Of a stretch of 64,000 bases of DNA, positions 8,108-16,493 are shown piece after piece. Every line of letters starts with the position of its first letter. Within the stretch, counting starts at the first letter, position 1. A model generated the notes under the pieces. The model was given only the letters and a program-made list of their open reading frames with translations, searched no databases and was not told the DNA's origin. The position numbers and the translations under genes were made by a program. The stretch is taken from contig JAEZLH010000017.1 in the NCBI GenBank assembly GCA_023435895.1, positions 1-64,000 on the forward strand, in the 5' to 3' direction. This DNA is from Bacillota bacterium. GTDB lineage: Bacteria > Bacillota > Clostridia > Lachnospirales > Lachnospiraceae.

Positions 8108-9394
8108 TTATTTCATCATCATAGGCAAATCCTCGTGATCTATAAAGTCAATCAATTCAACCTCCTGCGGTGTAACACGGTATTTCCACACGCTCTTTAC
8201 ATAGGTTGTTCCAAAAGTGATTCTCCAATCTTTGGTTAAAGTAATATCATACTCAGAGGCAGATATCTTTTCTGTTGAGGTATTGAAGCTGACCTTTGCA
8301 GTGGTTCCTCCGGGTCCCCCGGTACTTAAGAATTTAGTAATGGTTAGTGATGGGTTACTTGGAAAATCAGGATGTTTATTTATAATACTAGTTATGGCAT
8401 AGTTTTCATTAAAGGTGGATTGCTCCAAATCATTCTCCAAGGAGGGCTTATCACCTATTTCCTGTTCGATAGCAGCAGCCATTAGAATTTGTAATTCTTC
8501 TATAATCTTATGATAATCCGCCCTTGTTTTCGAATGATTCACATCACTTTGTTCGTGATTCACATCGCCTTGCTCATAAGCATCCTTATCACTAGGATCA
8601 GCCTCTGCTTCCATACCAATAATATTTTTACCATTTTGAAAGAAGAGATAGTAGTTTAGGGGTGTATTGGTATCCTCATTTGCTAATTGGATTTTTGGCA
8701 ACTGAATATTTCCATTTGATAGAGTTACCATATTCTCCTTTGGTATTTTAGGAAGTGCGAGGTCATCAGTTGAGAACCGAAAGAATTTAAAGCATTTGAT
8801 TGCATCTAACGAATCTTTATTAAAATAAACATAATTGACTTGATGAGCCAAAGATTTGCTGGGGTTATTTGAAGCTTCACTAGAATATTCAGAGGAGTCC
8901 TTTAAATTCTTATAAACGGTCGTGTAGTCACCTTCCGGAAGGTAGTAAACCGGTAGGGATAATGGAAGCGTACTGGCTGAATCAGACCAGAGATAGTTGT
9001 TATTGTTGTCATTTTTAGCATAGGTGATTAGTCTTTCTTCCAAGAAGAAGCCGGAGATTAGATCTATATATGTGCCAAATTCTATATTGGGAAGTTGGAT
9101 ATTATGATAAATCCCATGAGGTTTGATCGTTTGGGCAGCAGGCATTGGCGAAGGAGAAGAGTTTGAAGGGATGGGAATATCCGTAGTCTTTGCCGGATGA
9201 CTTAAATTCGTGAATATAATTAGTATTGCTACAGCAAGGCAGCAGAACGAGATAGCGAGCGGACGAATTACATGATAAACACGTGGGAGCATTTTCATAG
9301 ACTCATTCTCATGGAGCTCATTCTTTAATTTGCTGACTACTTTTTCATCAGGAATCATGTGGTTATGCATCTTCCTAAAGAAATCCTTATTCAT
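8108..9394 (-). CDS. Anti-sigma-factor-like membrane protein
   Basis: A 428-residue protein: a 40-residue cytoplasmic N-terminus, one membrane segment (about 43-63, AISFCCLAVAILIIF) and a large outside domain after a Pro/Ser-rich linker. The start overlaps the end of the ECF sigma gene by 8 bp. This arrangement and topology fit a membrane-bound anti-sigma factor that holds the sigma factor at the membrane until an outside signal is sensed. The sensing domain is not recognised. The assignment rests on genetic context. Confidence 0.7.
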   Translation of the reverse strand: MNKDFFRKMHNHMIPDEKVVSKLKNELHENESMKMLPRVYHVIRPLAISFCCLAVAILIIFTNLSHPAKTTDIPIPSNSSPSPMPAAQTIKPHGIYHNIQLPNIEFGTYIDLISGFFLEERLITYAKNDNNNNYLWSDSASTLPLSLPVYYLPEGDYTTVYKNLKDSSEYSSEASNNPSKSLAHQVNYVYFNKDSLDAIKCFKFFRFSTDDLALPKIPKENMVTLSNGNIQLPKIQLANEDTNTPLNYYLFFQNGKNIIGMEAEADPSDKDAYEQGDVNHEQSDVNHSKTRADYHKIIEELQILMAAAIEQEIGDKPSLENDLEQSTFNENYAITSIINKHPDFPSNPSLTITKFLSTGGPGGTTAKVSFNTSTEKISASEYDITLTKDWRITFGTTYVKSVWKYRVTPQEVELIDFIDHEDLPMMMK

Positions 9395-9887
9395 AAAAAT
9401 ACACTCCTTTCAGCATATCGCGCAGCATAGCTCTACCCCGGGACAAATGGACTTTCACGGTTCCTTGCTTTGTTTTAAGGAAGTTACTTATTTCCTTGAT
9501 GGACATCTCTTCAAAATAAAATAAATAGATGGGGGTCTTATATTTGGAAGGTAATTTGCTTAATGCAGAATATACTTTGTTTTCTTCCTCTGTACGAAAT
9601 TCAAAAACTCCTTCAGGGGGCTGCTCTAGCATAACTTTCTTTCTCCAATTGCTATGGGTGATTCGTTTAGAACAATTGATTGCAGTTCGGATTAGCCATG
9701 CTTTTTGGTGTTCTTGCTCGTGAAAATCCGGACGTTTGCGATGATAGATAAGAAATACCTCTTGAAACACATCCTCCGCATCACTTCGGTTTTGGGTATG
9801 AGTCAGAGCTATGCCGAATACAAGATTACTATAGCATTGAATGATGTAATCCATGTTTTCATCCATGTTCCTTGAATCCTTAATCAT
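9387..9887 (-). CDS. ECF-type RNA polymerase sigma factor
   Basis: A 166-residue sigma-70 family member: region 2 (residues about 12-75) with DAEDVFQEVFLIYHRK and HQKAWLIRTAIN, and region 4 (about 105-160) with LPSKYKTPIYLFYFEEMSIKEIS and a KTKQGTVKVHLSRGR recognition helix. The start at 9887 is chosen from AAGGAGGG about 9 nt upstream; a GTG/ATG further upstream is possible. It is followed, with overlap, by its probable anti-sigma factor. It should direct polymerase to promoters for an envelope or stress regulon. Confidence 0.93.
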   Translation of the reverse strand: MIKDSRNMDENMDYIIQCYSNLVFGIALTHTQNRSDAEDVFQEVFLIYHRKRPDFHEQEHQKAWLIRTAINCSKRITHSNWRKKVMLEQPPEGVFEFRTEEENKVYSALSKLPSKYKTPIYLFYFEEMSIKEISNFLKTKQGTVKVHLSRGRAMLRDMLKGVYFYE

Positions 9888-10067
9888 ATAGTTCACCCTC
9901 CTTCCCATATTGATAACTCCTTTAAAACTTTAAAAAGGTTACAGAAAATAAAAAAATTTCGATGTTTTCTTTTTGACCCTTTTTGACATTTTTGACGTCT
10001 CTTCCTGAGACACTCTTCCCAGGGACTTGGCTGAGAGGATAAAAGAACGCATGAGAGAATAGAAAAA

Positions 10068-10101
10068 GCTGTTCTAAACCAAATTTCAGTCTAAAACAGC
10101 T
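10068..10101 (-). terminator. Terminator of the DUF4886 gene
   Basis: Arms AGCTGTTCTAAAC and GTCTAAAACAGCT form a hairpin. On the minus strand it is followed by a T-rich run and lies just downstream of the gene ending at 10112; on the plus strand a short T tract also follows, so it may act both ways. Confidence 0.7.
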
Positions 10102-10111
10102 CTAGCATTTT

Positions 10112-10864
10112 TTACCCTAACAACCAATGGATCGTACTCTGTATCAACTCAATATAATCCTTCTTTACTTCTTTTCCATTCACCTCAGGTGGCAGGAACG
10201 AATTTCCCATAATACTTTTCTTCACGATACTTTCATACCATACAGCAGCCACCGCATAACGACCGTAAACTAAATTCATATGAAAACCGTCTCTGCATAG
10301 GGAGATACCTCCGTTGGCGTAATCAAATTCAGGAAGGTTACGAAGAGACTGAATGATTTTGCCACATGGAATAATTTCTAATTTCAAATCCTCAGAAACC
10401 CGTTGATAAGTTTCAACGATTTTATCATACATATTCCATTGATCTTTGTTGTAGTTGATAAAACCACCGTGGTCGGAGTCAAGCTCATATGCCCAAGTCT
10501 GATGAAGAAGTTGTATGGCCTGTGGAGCGAGTTGTGTCACATATTCTGAGAGGTTGGTAATGTAAGGATAATAGCTATCGATGATTCCACTTTCAGAACT
10601 TACTTGTTGAAGGGTTACATAATCCCATTCTTCCTCTAGTAAGGCCTCTTTAATTGATATAAAGCGACCGGTTGAAAGACCATTTCTTTCATATTCGTAG
10701 GCGGCTTTATCTTCCAGAATATTGTTCCAATGTGTTTCCAGTGAACATCCGCCGATGTAGAGATTTACCACGGTAATATCAACGCCATCTGCATTTGCAA
10801 TAGAATGCAGATAAGCGGTAGCATCCTGAGAAAAGCTATTGCCAATTGCAAGTATTCGAAGCAT
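10112..10864 (-). CDS. DUF4886 / SGNH-hydrolase-like protein
   Basis: A 250-residue cytoplasmic protein. It opens MLRILAIGNSFSQDA, where GNSFS is the nucleophile block seen in DUF4886 and related SGNH hydrolases. Further blocks are IGGCSLETHW, WDYVTLQQVS and, near the C-terminus, CRDGFHMNLVYGRY, which supplies a D-x-x-H pair. These point to a serine esterase/hydrolase, perhaps on carbohydrate esters, but the substrate is unknown. It has its own ribosome site (TTAGGAGG) and a terminator, so it is probably monocistronic. Confidence 0.8.
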   Translation of the reverse strand: MLRILAIGNSFSQDATAYLHSIANADGVDITVVNLYIGGCSLETHWNNILEDKAAYEYERNGLSTGRFISIKEALLEEEWDYVTLQQVSSESGIIDSYYPYITNLSEYVTQLAPQAIQLLHQTWAYELDSDHGGFINYNKDQWNMYDKIVETYQRVSEDLKLEIIPCGKIIQSLRNLPEFDYANGGISLCRDGFHMNLVYGRYAVAAVWYESIVKKSIMGNSFLPPEVNGKEVKKDYIELIQSTIHWLLG

Positions 10865-11335
10865 TTTTCTTCCTCCTAAGTTCTTTTCAGAGATGATTTT
10901 TTGTCAAAATCATCTCACTTCTTGCATCATACTCCCCCTAGTCAATATTTTCAACCATCAAATGGAAAACAGGGTAATGCTGAAAACGCTCCTATATTAA
11001 ATTGACGACTAGTAATAAATATGTTAAATTTATATTAATATACATTTAGTGACAAAATTGGAACTATTATTTAAAAGCACTTTATTCGATTGAATATTAT
11101 ATCGTGTACTACCACTAATTATTATTACATAGAGGGTATGGTTCTTTAACACAACAGATGGCTCGGATAAGAAAACAAGCATCAACTTCATGGGAAATTC
11201 TAAGAATGTATTGCAGCGGAACATTATTCGGATACTGGGGATGGTAGTTTATCTTTACAACATAGATGCCCATAACAGTATAACCAGTATCATTATAAAG
11301 AGGGGATAGACTGATTTATACTAGGAGGAATGATA
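10865..11335. other. Intergenic stretch, possible decayed coding sequence
   Basis: No intact gene. Around 11085-11310 the plus strand has short open stretches in two frames that read like protein (for example FFNTTDGSDKKTSINFMG in one frame) but are broken by stops and lack a start. This could be a worn gene; no family can be named. Confidence 0.3.
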
Positions 11336-11859
11336 ATGGTTTCAAAGAAACATATTATTTTAGGATTTATTTTTCTGGTATTTCTTTTAGGATACTTCTA
11401 CCCAAAAAGACCATCACTTAATTTATATAATGTAATTAATAATGAGAATATTGAAGATCTTAGTTTAACAATTTATTACACAGGACCTAATTTTTTTACT
11501 TTTATTCCGTGGAATGTTGACGCCTTGATTAAATCAGATCAAACTAGGAAGATTGTCATTAACGGTAGTGAACTGAAAAATCATATTGATTTATTCAAGA
11601 ATATAAGAGATGGTGATTTGATACCAGTTTGGAATAGACGCCCCATATGAATGCCAGAGTGTACTATGTTCTTGAAAGTAAGAAAAATGGAAAGCTACTT
11701 GATGTTATTATGTGGGGCGGCGCCGGAGACACAACCACCATATTTGTCAATGGGTATGAAGTAAAAGAAAACGAAATTCTTTATAATGCAATAATACCAT
11801 TTTTGCCCAATGATTTAGATGGATATTGGGAACCATTTAAACAGTGTAGTGAGAAATAG
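11336..11859 (+). pseudogene. Membrane-anchored protein, copy 2, frameshifted in the middle
   Basis: A second copy of the gene at 6936, about 80% identical at DNA level by eye, with the same AGGAGG-ATGATAATG start region. One base is missing near 11640 (CGCCCCATATGA against CACCCTATATGG in copy 1), giving a stop at 11650. The rest continues in another frame to a stop at 11859 and ends IIPFLPNDLDGYWEPFKQ. Each copy is intact where the other is broken. The two together reconstruct a protein of about 174 residues. Separate frames 11336-11650 and 11647-11859 could be annotated as two small proteins, but homology shows they are one broken gene. Confidence 0.8.
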
Positions 11860-12098
11860 TCATTTACGAAATAGCTCTAAAGAGGGCATAAGAGTTAATT
11901 AAACAAATAGACAATTGTAAATCTAATTGATATACTATTGTCTTTTTTAACTTTATAGGAAAGTTCTCTGTTTGGAGGCGTTGATTATAAAGAATGTCCG
12001 CTAAAAGTAGGCATAGGAAACAGACGATTGTAGAAAAGGGAGTGGAATTTATTTTTTCAACTCAGCTTTTATCATAAACAAACTAAGGGGGGAGTCGT

Positions 12099-13040
12099 AT
12101 GTGCAAGAAGAGGGGAATAAAACCATTGTTAATCAGTTCTATGTTAATTCTACTGCTTAGTGGTTGCAGTACTACGGAAGGGGAAAGTAGGGGTCAAACT
12201 ACAACAGTAACCCCCATACAATCAGTAAAGGACAATAAGGCAGAAGTAAAACCGAATACGGAGCTAACAAGCACCAATAAAGAGGAAGAGGTTAGTGATC
12301 CAACTGATAAAAATCTATACATGGCAGAAGATGGAAAGCTGCATTTGAATGGTTATGAATGGTTTGATCAAGAAAATAAGGATAAAGTGCACGGTGATTT
12401 TAAGATATCAGAAGAATGGATAAATAATACCCCTTATTATAAAATGGAGAGCCAGGAAGTAAAGTTACTTGTTGATGCATGGGGCGAAAATTGGACATTG
12501 TACAATGGGGAAAGTAAAAAACAATTAGATTATCATTATCCATTGTATGATAATGGAAACAGTTTTACAATTCCTGGTTTATATGATTGCTTAGGATTGG
12601 GAGAGTCACAACTTATCTTAGAAAGTTATGGTGGAGGTACTGGATGTAGTACGGGGAAATTATTAATATATAATATTGACACTTGTCAACAATATCAGAT
12701 AGAAGATTATTCAAAAAAACTCTTAAACTTCGTAAAATTAAAAGTTCTTTCAGTGAAGAATGATATTGTAACAATAAAAACCATATGTGCGAACGGTAAA
12801 GTATTCCAAGGTAACTATCAAGCAGTATATAAAGAAAAGGATAAGTACGAGGCGAACATTAATTATTTTAACTCGTATATTGTTTCGAATAAAGGTAAAA
12901 TAATAGCCTGTCATCGTCTGAATTCAGATCAAAACAATATATTGGGAACCCTATCAGGTGAATTAGAATATAACGGCTCTAAGGTAGTACTAAAAGAAAA
13001 AACTATAAAATTTACTGAGGAAGGTAGTAATAAGCAATAA
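12099..13040 (+). CDS. Putative lipoprotein (313 aa)
   Basis: Signal peptide with lipobox LLLSGC (cleavage before Cys23), a Thr/Ser/Glu-rich linker to about residue 70, then a globular region containing GYEWFDQENKDK, a small GGGTGCS motif and a C-terminal beta-rich part. AAGGGGGGAG precedes the ATG. It should be anchored on the outer face of the membrane. No known domain recognised; a stand-alone gene followed by a MITE-like repeat and a terminator. Confidence 0.75.
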   Translation: MCKKRGIKPLLISSMLILLLSGCSTTEGESRGQTTTVTPIQSVKDNKAEVKPNTELTSTNKEEEVSDPTDKNLYMAEDGKLHLNGYEWFDQENKDKVHGDFKISEEWINNTPYYKMESQEVKLLVDAWGENWTLYNGESKKQLDYHYPLYDNGNSFTIPGLYDCLGLGESQLILESYGGGTGCSTGKLLIYNIDTCQQYQIEDYSKKLLNFVKLKVLSVKNDIVTIKTICANGKVFQGNYQAVYKEKDKYEANINYFNSYIVSNKGKIIACHRLNSDQNNILGTLSGELEYNGSKVVLKEKTIKFTEEGSNKQ

Positions 13041-13079
13041 GTAAGTGCCATAGAGAAGAAAAAATAGAAATTGAGAATC

Positions 13080-13203
13080 TTGATTTGGGTGTGAAAAGAG
13101 TCGTTGAAAAGGTTCTTCAACATTATCATCGAAGCATGAATCTTTTCGCTTTGTGCAATTTGTTATTGTCACAGTATAAACAGACCTTTTGTACCTTAAT
13201 TAA
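13080..13203 (-). mobile_element. MITE-like palindromic repeat, inverted copy
   Basis: Matches the reverse complement of the copy at 43955-44078 over its length: TTGATTTGGGTGTGAAAAG at one end, CATTATCATCGAAGCATGAA and TTTGTGCAATTTG in the middle, and CAGTATAAACAGACCTTTTG near the other end. It sits directly after the lipoprotein gene. Confidence 0.8.
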
Positions 13204-13240
13204 TCTTTATACTGCAAATTCAAGTTGTTTCATGATAATT

Positions 13241-13294
13241 AGTCAGGGCATAAGCGATACAGTAATGTATTACTTTATGCCCTGGCTATTTTTA
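13241..13294 (+). terminator. Rho-independent terminator
   Basis: Arms AGTCAGGGCATAA (13241-13253) and TTATGCCCTGGCT (13275-13287) pair with one mismatch or wobble, and ATTTTTAT follows. It probably ends transcription from the lipoprotein gene at 12099. Confidence 0.8.
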
Positions 13295-13549
13295 TAACTT
13301 TTAAATGATTATACTGTCACTAGCCCCCTTTAAAAGAAGTATGCTTATAAAACAAGGCATCCAGGAGTGTTATCCACATTTGATAAAAAAATGAAAGAAA
13401 GTAAACAAATCACTTATCATCGTCTATTCTTACGTGGATAAATTAATTGGTTGAGCGGAAATAAAAAATAAAATTTCAGCAATTTTTACAATGCACCAGC
13501 AAAAGATAATCTTTCACCCTTTATCATTATCAAAGCTTAAGATAGTCAG

Positions 13550-13663
13550 CCGATGGGTTGCTTTACTTCCTTTTGCGCAGACTGGCTGAGCTCATCTTGT
13601 GAAGCGGAGCGTTCTGAACGAGCGAAGGTAAAGCAAGTAAAAGGAAGCAAAGCGACCCATTGG
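13550..13663. repeat. Long imperfect hairpin element
   Basis: Two 25-bp arms, CCGATGGGTTGCTTTACTTC... (13550-13574) and its near-complement ending CGACCCATTGG (13639-13663), enclose about 64 bp that contain GCGGAGCGTTCTGAACGAGC. A similar GAGCGTTCGAGCGGAGG core occurs at 452-470. It may be a mobile or structural repeat. The rest of the gap 13295-13785 shows nothing more than a TATAAT box at 13751-13756 before the shikimate kinase gene. Confidence 0.6.
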
Positions 13664-13785
13664 CGTTCCTAGAACTATGACTAGGCTGAACTGTAACGAA
13701 CCATCTATAAATATTTGTCATAAATCGTAGAAAAGTACAAAAAAGAATGCTATAATCGGCTAAAAAGGCGGAAAGGATAGATCGT

Positions 13786-14301
13786 ATGAAAAATGTTGTT
13801 TTAATCGGTATGCCCGGTGCAGGTAAAAGCACCATCGGTGTGATTCTGGCAAAGGTTATGGGGCTCCAATTTGTAGATTCTGACCTGCTAATTCAGGAAC
13901 AGGAGCATTGTTTGTTAAAGGATATTATAGAGAGAGATGGTCTGGATGGACTTATCCGCATAGAAGAACAGGTTAATTCAGAAATTAATCTTGAACATAG
14001 TGTGATTGCTACTGGTGGAAGCGTTATTTACGGGGAGCGCGCTATGAAGCATTTGAGAGAAATAGGAGTGGTAGTTTATATTCGTTTGAATTATCATACC
14101 ATTAGCAGTCGGCTTGGTAATATAAGACAAAGAGGAGTGGTTTTTCGAGAGGGTCAGACGCTCAAATCTCTTTATGAGGAACGTTGCCCCCTCTATGAAA
14201 AATACGCTCATGTCATTGTGGATGCCGAGGGACTTGGCATTGAAGAGGTGATGGAGAAGATTGCATCCCAAGTGAGCGGGATAAGCGAGCAAACCATATA
14301 A
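13786..14301 (+). CDS. aroK: Shikimate kinase family protein
   Basis: A 171-residue P-loop kinase. It would phosphorylate shikimate with ATP in the aromatic amino-acid pathway. Walker A GMPGAGKST is at residues 8-16, the DSD substrate-binding motif near 33, ATGGS near 77, the lid segment RQRGVVFREG near 108 and ERCPLYEKYA near 129. The length is normal for AroK. The conserved FR-x-x-E motif appears as IRIEEQ, and the typical lid RPLL is replaced by RGVVF. A relative with another substrate is therefore possible. It stands alone, convergent with the ACT-domain gene 16 bp away. Confidence 0.8.
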   Translation: MKNVVLIGMPGAGKSTIGVILAKVMGLQFVDSDLLIQEQEHCLLKDIIERDGLDGLIRIEEQVNSEINLEHSVIATGGSVIYGERAMKHLREIGVVVYIRLNYHTISSRLGNIRQRGVVFREGQTLKSLYEERCPLYEKYAHVIVDAEGLGIEEVMEKIASQVSGISEQTI

Positions 14302-14317
14302 AGACAAAATCCCGATC

Positions 14318-14710
14318 CTAAATAATTCGGTAGCCTTGCTTGGTTAATGCCGTTATCGCGTCCTCAATATCCTTATCCTTGACCAAAATATAATCAGTAT
14401 CATAGGTTGAGATTGCAAAAATACTAATCTTACTTTGTGCAAGAATCGTACTGATGGAGGATAAAATCCCAATCAGGGAAAAATCAAGAGTTCCTTCAAT
14501 CTTTAAGCTCCTCCAATCTCTTTCACATAGAATTCCTGTGGGAATTTGCTCTAGAGCGCATACAATGGATAACTCCTCCATGGTTTTGGTAATCGAGTAG
14601 AAATCAGAGTTAGGTACCCACACAGGGAGAGGCTCGGAAGGAAGTAGCCTGCAAATCCCGTATTTTTGCTGATCTAAGCACAGTGTTAATGGAATACTCA
14701 TCTTTTTCAT
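14318..14710 (-). CDS. ACT domain-containing protein
   Basis: A 130-residue protein with two ACT-like halves. The C-terminal one (about 72-130) contains GTLDFSLIGILSSISTILAQ, SIFAISTYDTDYILVK and a final helix. ACT domains bind amino acids; stand-alone ACT proteins of this CASTOR-like type probably act as small amino-acid sensors. It overlaps the upstream exporter gene by 4 bp, so it may sense the threonine or serine handled by that exporter (inference from context). Confidence 0.85.
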   Translation of the reverse strand: MKKMSIPLTLCLDQQKYGICRLLPSEPLPVWVPNSDFYSITKTMEELSIVCALEQIPTGILCERDWRSLKIEGTLDFSLIGILSSISTILAQSKISIFAISTYDTDYILVKDKDIEDAITALTKQGYRII

Positions 14711-15129
14711 CCTTTTTTGTTTGATTTACGAAACATGGTATCTACAATAAAGATACCAAGGGCGATTGCTCCTGCAATCTGAAGGGTTTCATTAAAATAA
14801 TGCTGAGTCATTACCGTATCACTTTCAATGAAGCTCTGAACAATTTGATACATACCCCCACCGGGTACAAGGCAGATAATCCCTGGAATCAAAAACAATA
14901 TTACCGGTGTTTTTAAAACTCTGGCAAGGATATGGGAGGTAACGGCAACCACCAGTGTAGCCACAAAGGTTGCAAGAACCGTGTCATCGGTAAGTCGATC
15001 TACGATTAGGTAGATGAACCAGCAAAAGCTCCCCGTCATACCGGCATGAATAATGTATTTCCTCGGTAGAAAGAACAGCACGGAGAATGCTGCGGAAGCA
15101 AAAAAAGCACTGATACCTTGAATAATCAT
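14707..15129 (-). CDS. Threonine/serine exporter, small subunit (ThrE C-terminal domain, DUF3815)
   Basis: A 140-residue integral membrane protein with about five segments. LIPGIICLVPGGGMYQIV in its second half is characteristic of the C-terminal half of ThrE-type exporters, which in many Firmicutes is a separate gene. It begins 1 bp after the N-terminal-half gene and overlaps the ACT gene at its end. Together the two exporter genes should form one amino-acid efflux carrier. Confidence 0.88.
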   Translation of the reverse strand: MIIQGISAFFASAAFSVLFFLPRKYIIHAGMTGSFCWFIYLIVDRLTDDTVLATFVATLVVAVTSHILARVLKTPVILFLIPGIICLVPGGGMYQIVQSFIESDTVMTQHYFNETLQIAGAIALGIFIVDTMFRKSNKKG

Positions 15130-15130
15130 G

Positions 15131-15898
15131 CTACCACATCCTTTCTAACATATGATAAAAGCCCATTCCAAAGCCCACACCAACCGCAATGCCAAGGGAG
15201 ATTACAAAGGCTTCCAACGCACGTGCGGCACCGGAGTTATAATCACCCTGTAAGGTATCACGGATTGCATTTGTGATTGGGATTCCTGGTACGAAGGGCA
15301 TAATGGAGCCGATTATAATGATATTCATGTGTGTATTTGGAAAGTAATTTACATAAATCAACGTTACGAAGGCCAATACAAAGCACTTAATGGCATCAAT
15401 CATAAAGGTACTGCTTAATTTCTTATCAATTATGGTACCCACCAACAAGATGAAAAGCCCGTTTACCCCGGCAAAGGCGCAATCTAGAATGGAACCGCCG
15501 AACAATCCGGCAAATCCGATTACTGATATTACAGTCGCTATGGCAACGGTTAGGTTGGAATAGATTTTCCTTGTTCGTATTTTTAATAATTCCTCATAAG
15601 CCTCTTCAATGGTAATCTTCCCGTCACAGATATTTCTTGAAATCTGGTTCACATCATTTACCCTGCTTAGGTTATTGGAACGGTTTGGAATCCTTCTGAC
15701 ATCGGTCAAGGGCTCGATTTCAGGGGAGGATATTGAGGCAACAATACCAGTGGTTGTTGCATAAACTTCTACGGATTCCGCTCCCGAAGTCTTAAGTATT
15801 CGAATCATGGTATCCTCAACCCGGAAGGTTTCGGCACCACTCTGTGCGATTAGTTCACCAGCCAGCATGGCGGTGTTTAAAATATCTTTATAATCCAT
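15131..15898 (-). CDS. Threonine/serine exporter, large subunit (ThrE N-terminal domain, DUF1212)
   Basis: A 255-residue protein: a cytoplasmic N-terminus (1-110) with the family pattern GELIAQSGAETFRVEDTM and TTGIVAS, then five membrane segments (about 118-245) including IMPFVPGIPITNAIRD. This is the DUF1212 half of ThrE, which exports threonine and serine in exchange with protons. First gene of a tight three-gene operon with DUF3815 and ACT proteins. Confidence 0.9.
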   Translation of the reverse strand: MDYKDILNTAMLAGELIAQSGAETFRVEDTMIRILKTSGAESVEVYATTTGIVASISSPEIEPLTDVRRIPNRSNNLSRVNDVNQISRNICDGKITIEEAYEELLKIRTRKIYSNLTVAIATVISVIGFAGLFGGSILDCAFAGVNGLFILLVGTIIDKKLSSTFMIDAIKCFVLAFVTLIYVNYFPNTHMNIIIIGSIMPFVPGIPITNAIRDTLQGDYNSGAARALEAFVISLGIAVGVGFGMGFYHMLERMW

Positions 15899-15991
15899 AT
15901 GGTTCTCCTGTGGAGTATTCTATTTCGTTCTGTACTAATCATTTTATCACAAATAAAATAGTTGAACAGATATATTTTGGTTTACATAGAT

Positions 15992-16060
15992 AATAGCATG
16001 AATGTTTTATTGATTGAATTATTTCTATATGCTTCAATCACAATAAACATTCATGCTATT
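15992..16060. repeat. Strong inverted repeat between the ThrE operon and the DUF3006 cluster
   Basis: Arms AATAGCATGAATGTTTTATT... (15992-16018) and its near-complement ATAAACATTCATGCTATT (16043-16060), extended by TTGATTGAA/TTCAATCA, give a stem of about 26 bp around a 14-nt loop. It lies downstream of the minus-strand genes ending at 16084/16256 and upstream of the ThrE operon. It may terminate the DUF3006 cluster, but no clear T run follows on the minus strand. Confidence 0.7.
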
Positions 16061-16083
16061 TTGCTACATATACTATTTATTTC

Positions 16084-16266
16084 TCAGAAAGAGGGTATGT
16101 CAATATTATTTAGGAATACTTTATGAGGAATCACCTGTAACTGTTTACGCCCATCAGAGCTTAGCATAATGAATTCTATAAATGATTTCCGAAAAGGAGT
16201 ATTTGCATTGGTCGAAATCATATCCTCAACTTTAACTGGGAGTAAACAATAACAATCACCCTTCAA
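16084..16266 (-). CDS. Small hypothetical ORF, possibly a gene remnant
   Basis: A 60-codon frame starting at TTG 16266 and overlapping the end of the DUF3006 gene; no ribosome site. Its opening part VKVEDMIS is also encoded, in an incomplete context, at 17769-17810, so it may be the remains of a repeated gene. No family recognised and coding is doubtful. Confidence 0.3.
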   Translation of the reverse strand: MKGDCYCLLPVKVEDMISTNANTPFRKSFIEFIMLSSDGRKQLQVIPHKVFLNNIDIPSF

Positions 16267-16477
16267 ACAAACGATTCATCTTATCCGTTATCCGTTGCTC
16301 TCTCTTTTTGGTTTCCTCAAGATCAAGCTGATACATACCGTCTCTATCAGTTATAAGACATTGGCCTTCCTTACATTCCGGGGGAAGCTTGTATTTGGGA
16401 ACCTTGATAAAGCTTTTGTCCTCCTGTTCGCAGATAGCGAAAACACCTTCAAAACGGTCGATAATTAATTTTTTCAT
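16256..16477 (-). CDS. DUF3006 domain-containing protein
   Basis: A 73-residue protein: KLIIDRFEG at the N-terminus, then KVPKYKLPPECKEGQCL and a DxxxT-rich helical tail of charged residues. The opening DRFEG and the LPPxxxEGxxL motif are the DUF3006 pattern. The start at 16477 is chosen from GAGGTG 6 nt upstream; an earlier in-frame codon would run into the neighbouring gene. DUF3006 proteins are commonly encoded beside ComEC-type metallo-beta-lactamase proteins, as here. Function unknown. Confidence 0.85.
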   Translation of the reverse strand: MKKLIIDRFEGVFAICEQEDKSFIKVPKYKLPPECKEGQCLITDRDGMYQLDLEETKKREQRITDKMNRLFEG

Positions 16478-16493
16478 GGAATGCACCTCGCTA

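Noticed and set aside
11030..11224. 64-codon minus-strand ORF
   Set aside because: No ribosome site; the plus strand of the same region looks more like decayed coding sequence.
13085..13297. 70-codon plus-strand ORF
   Set aside because: It lies almost wholly within a MITE-like repeat copy and a terminator hairpin.
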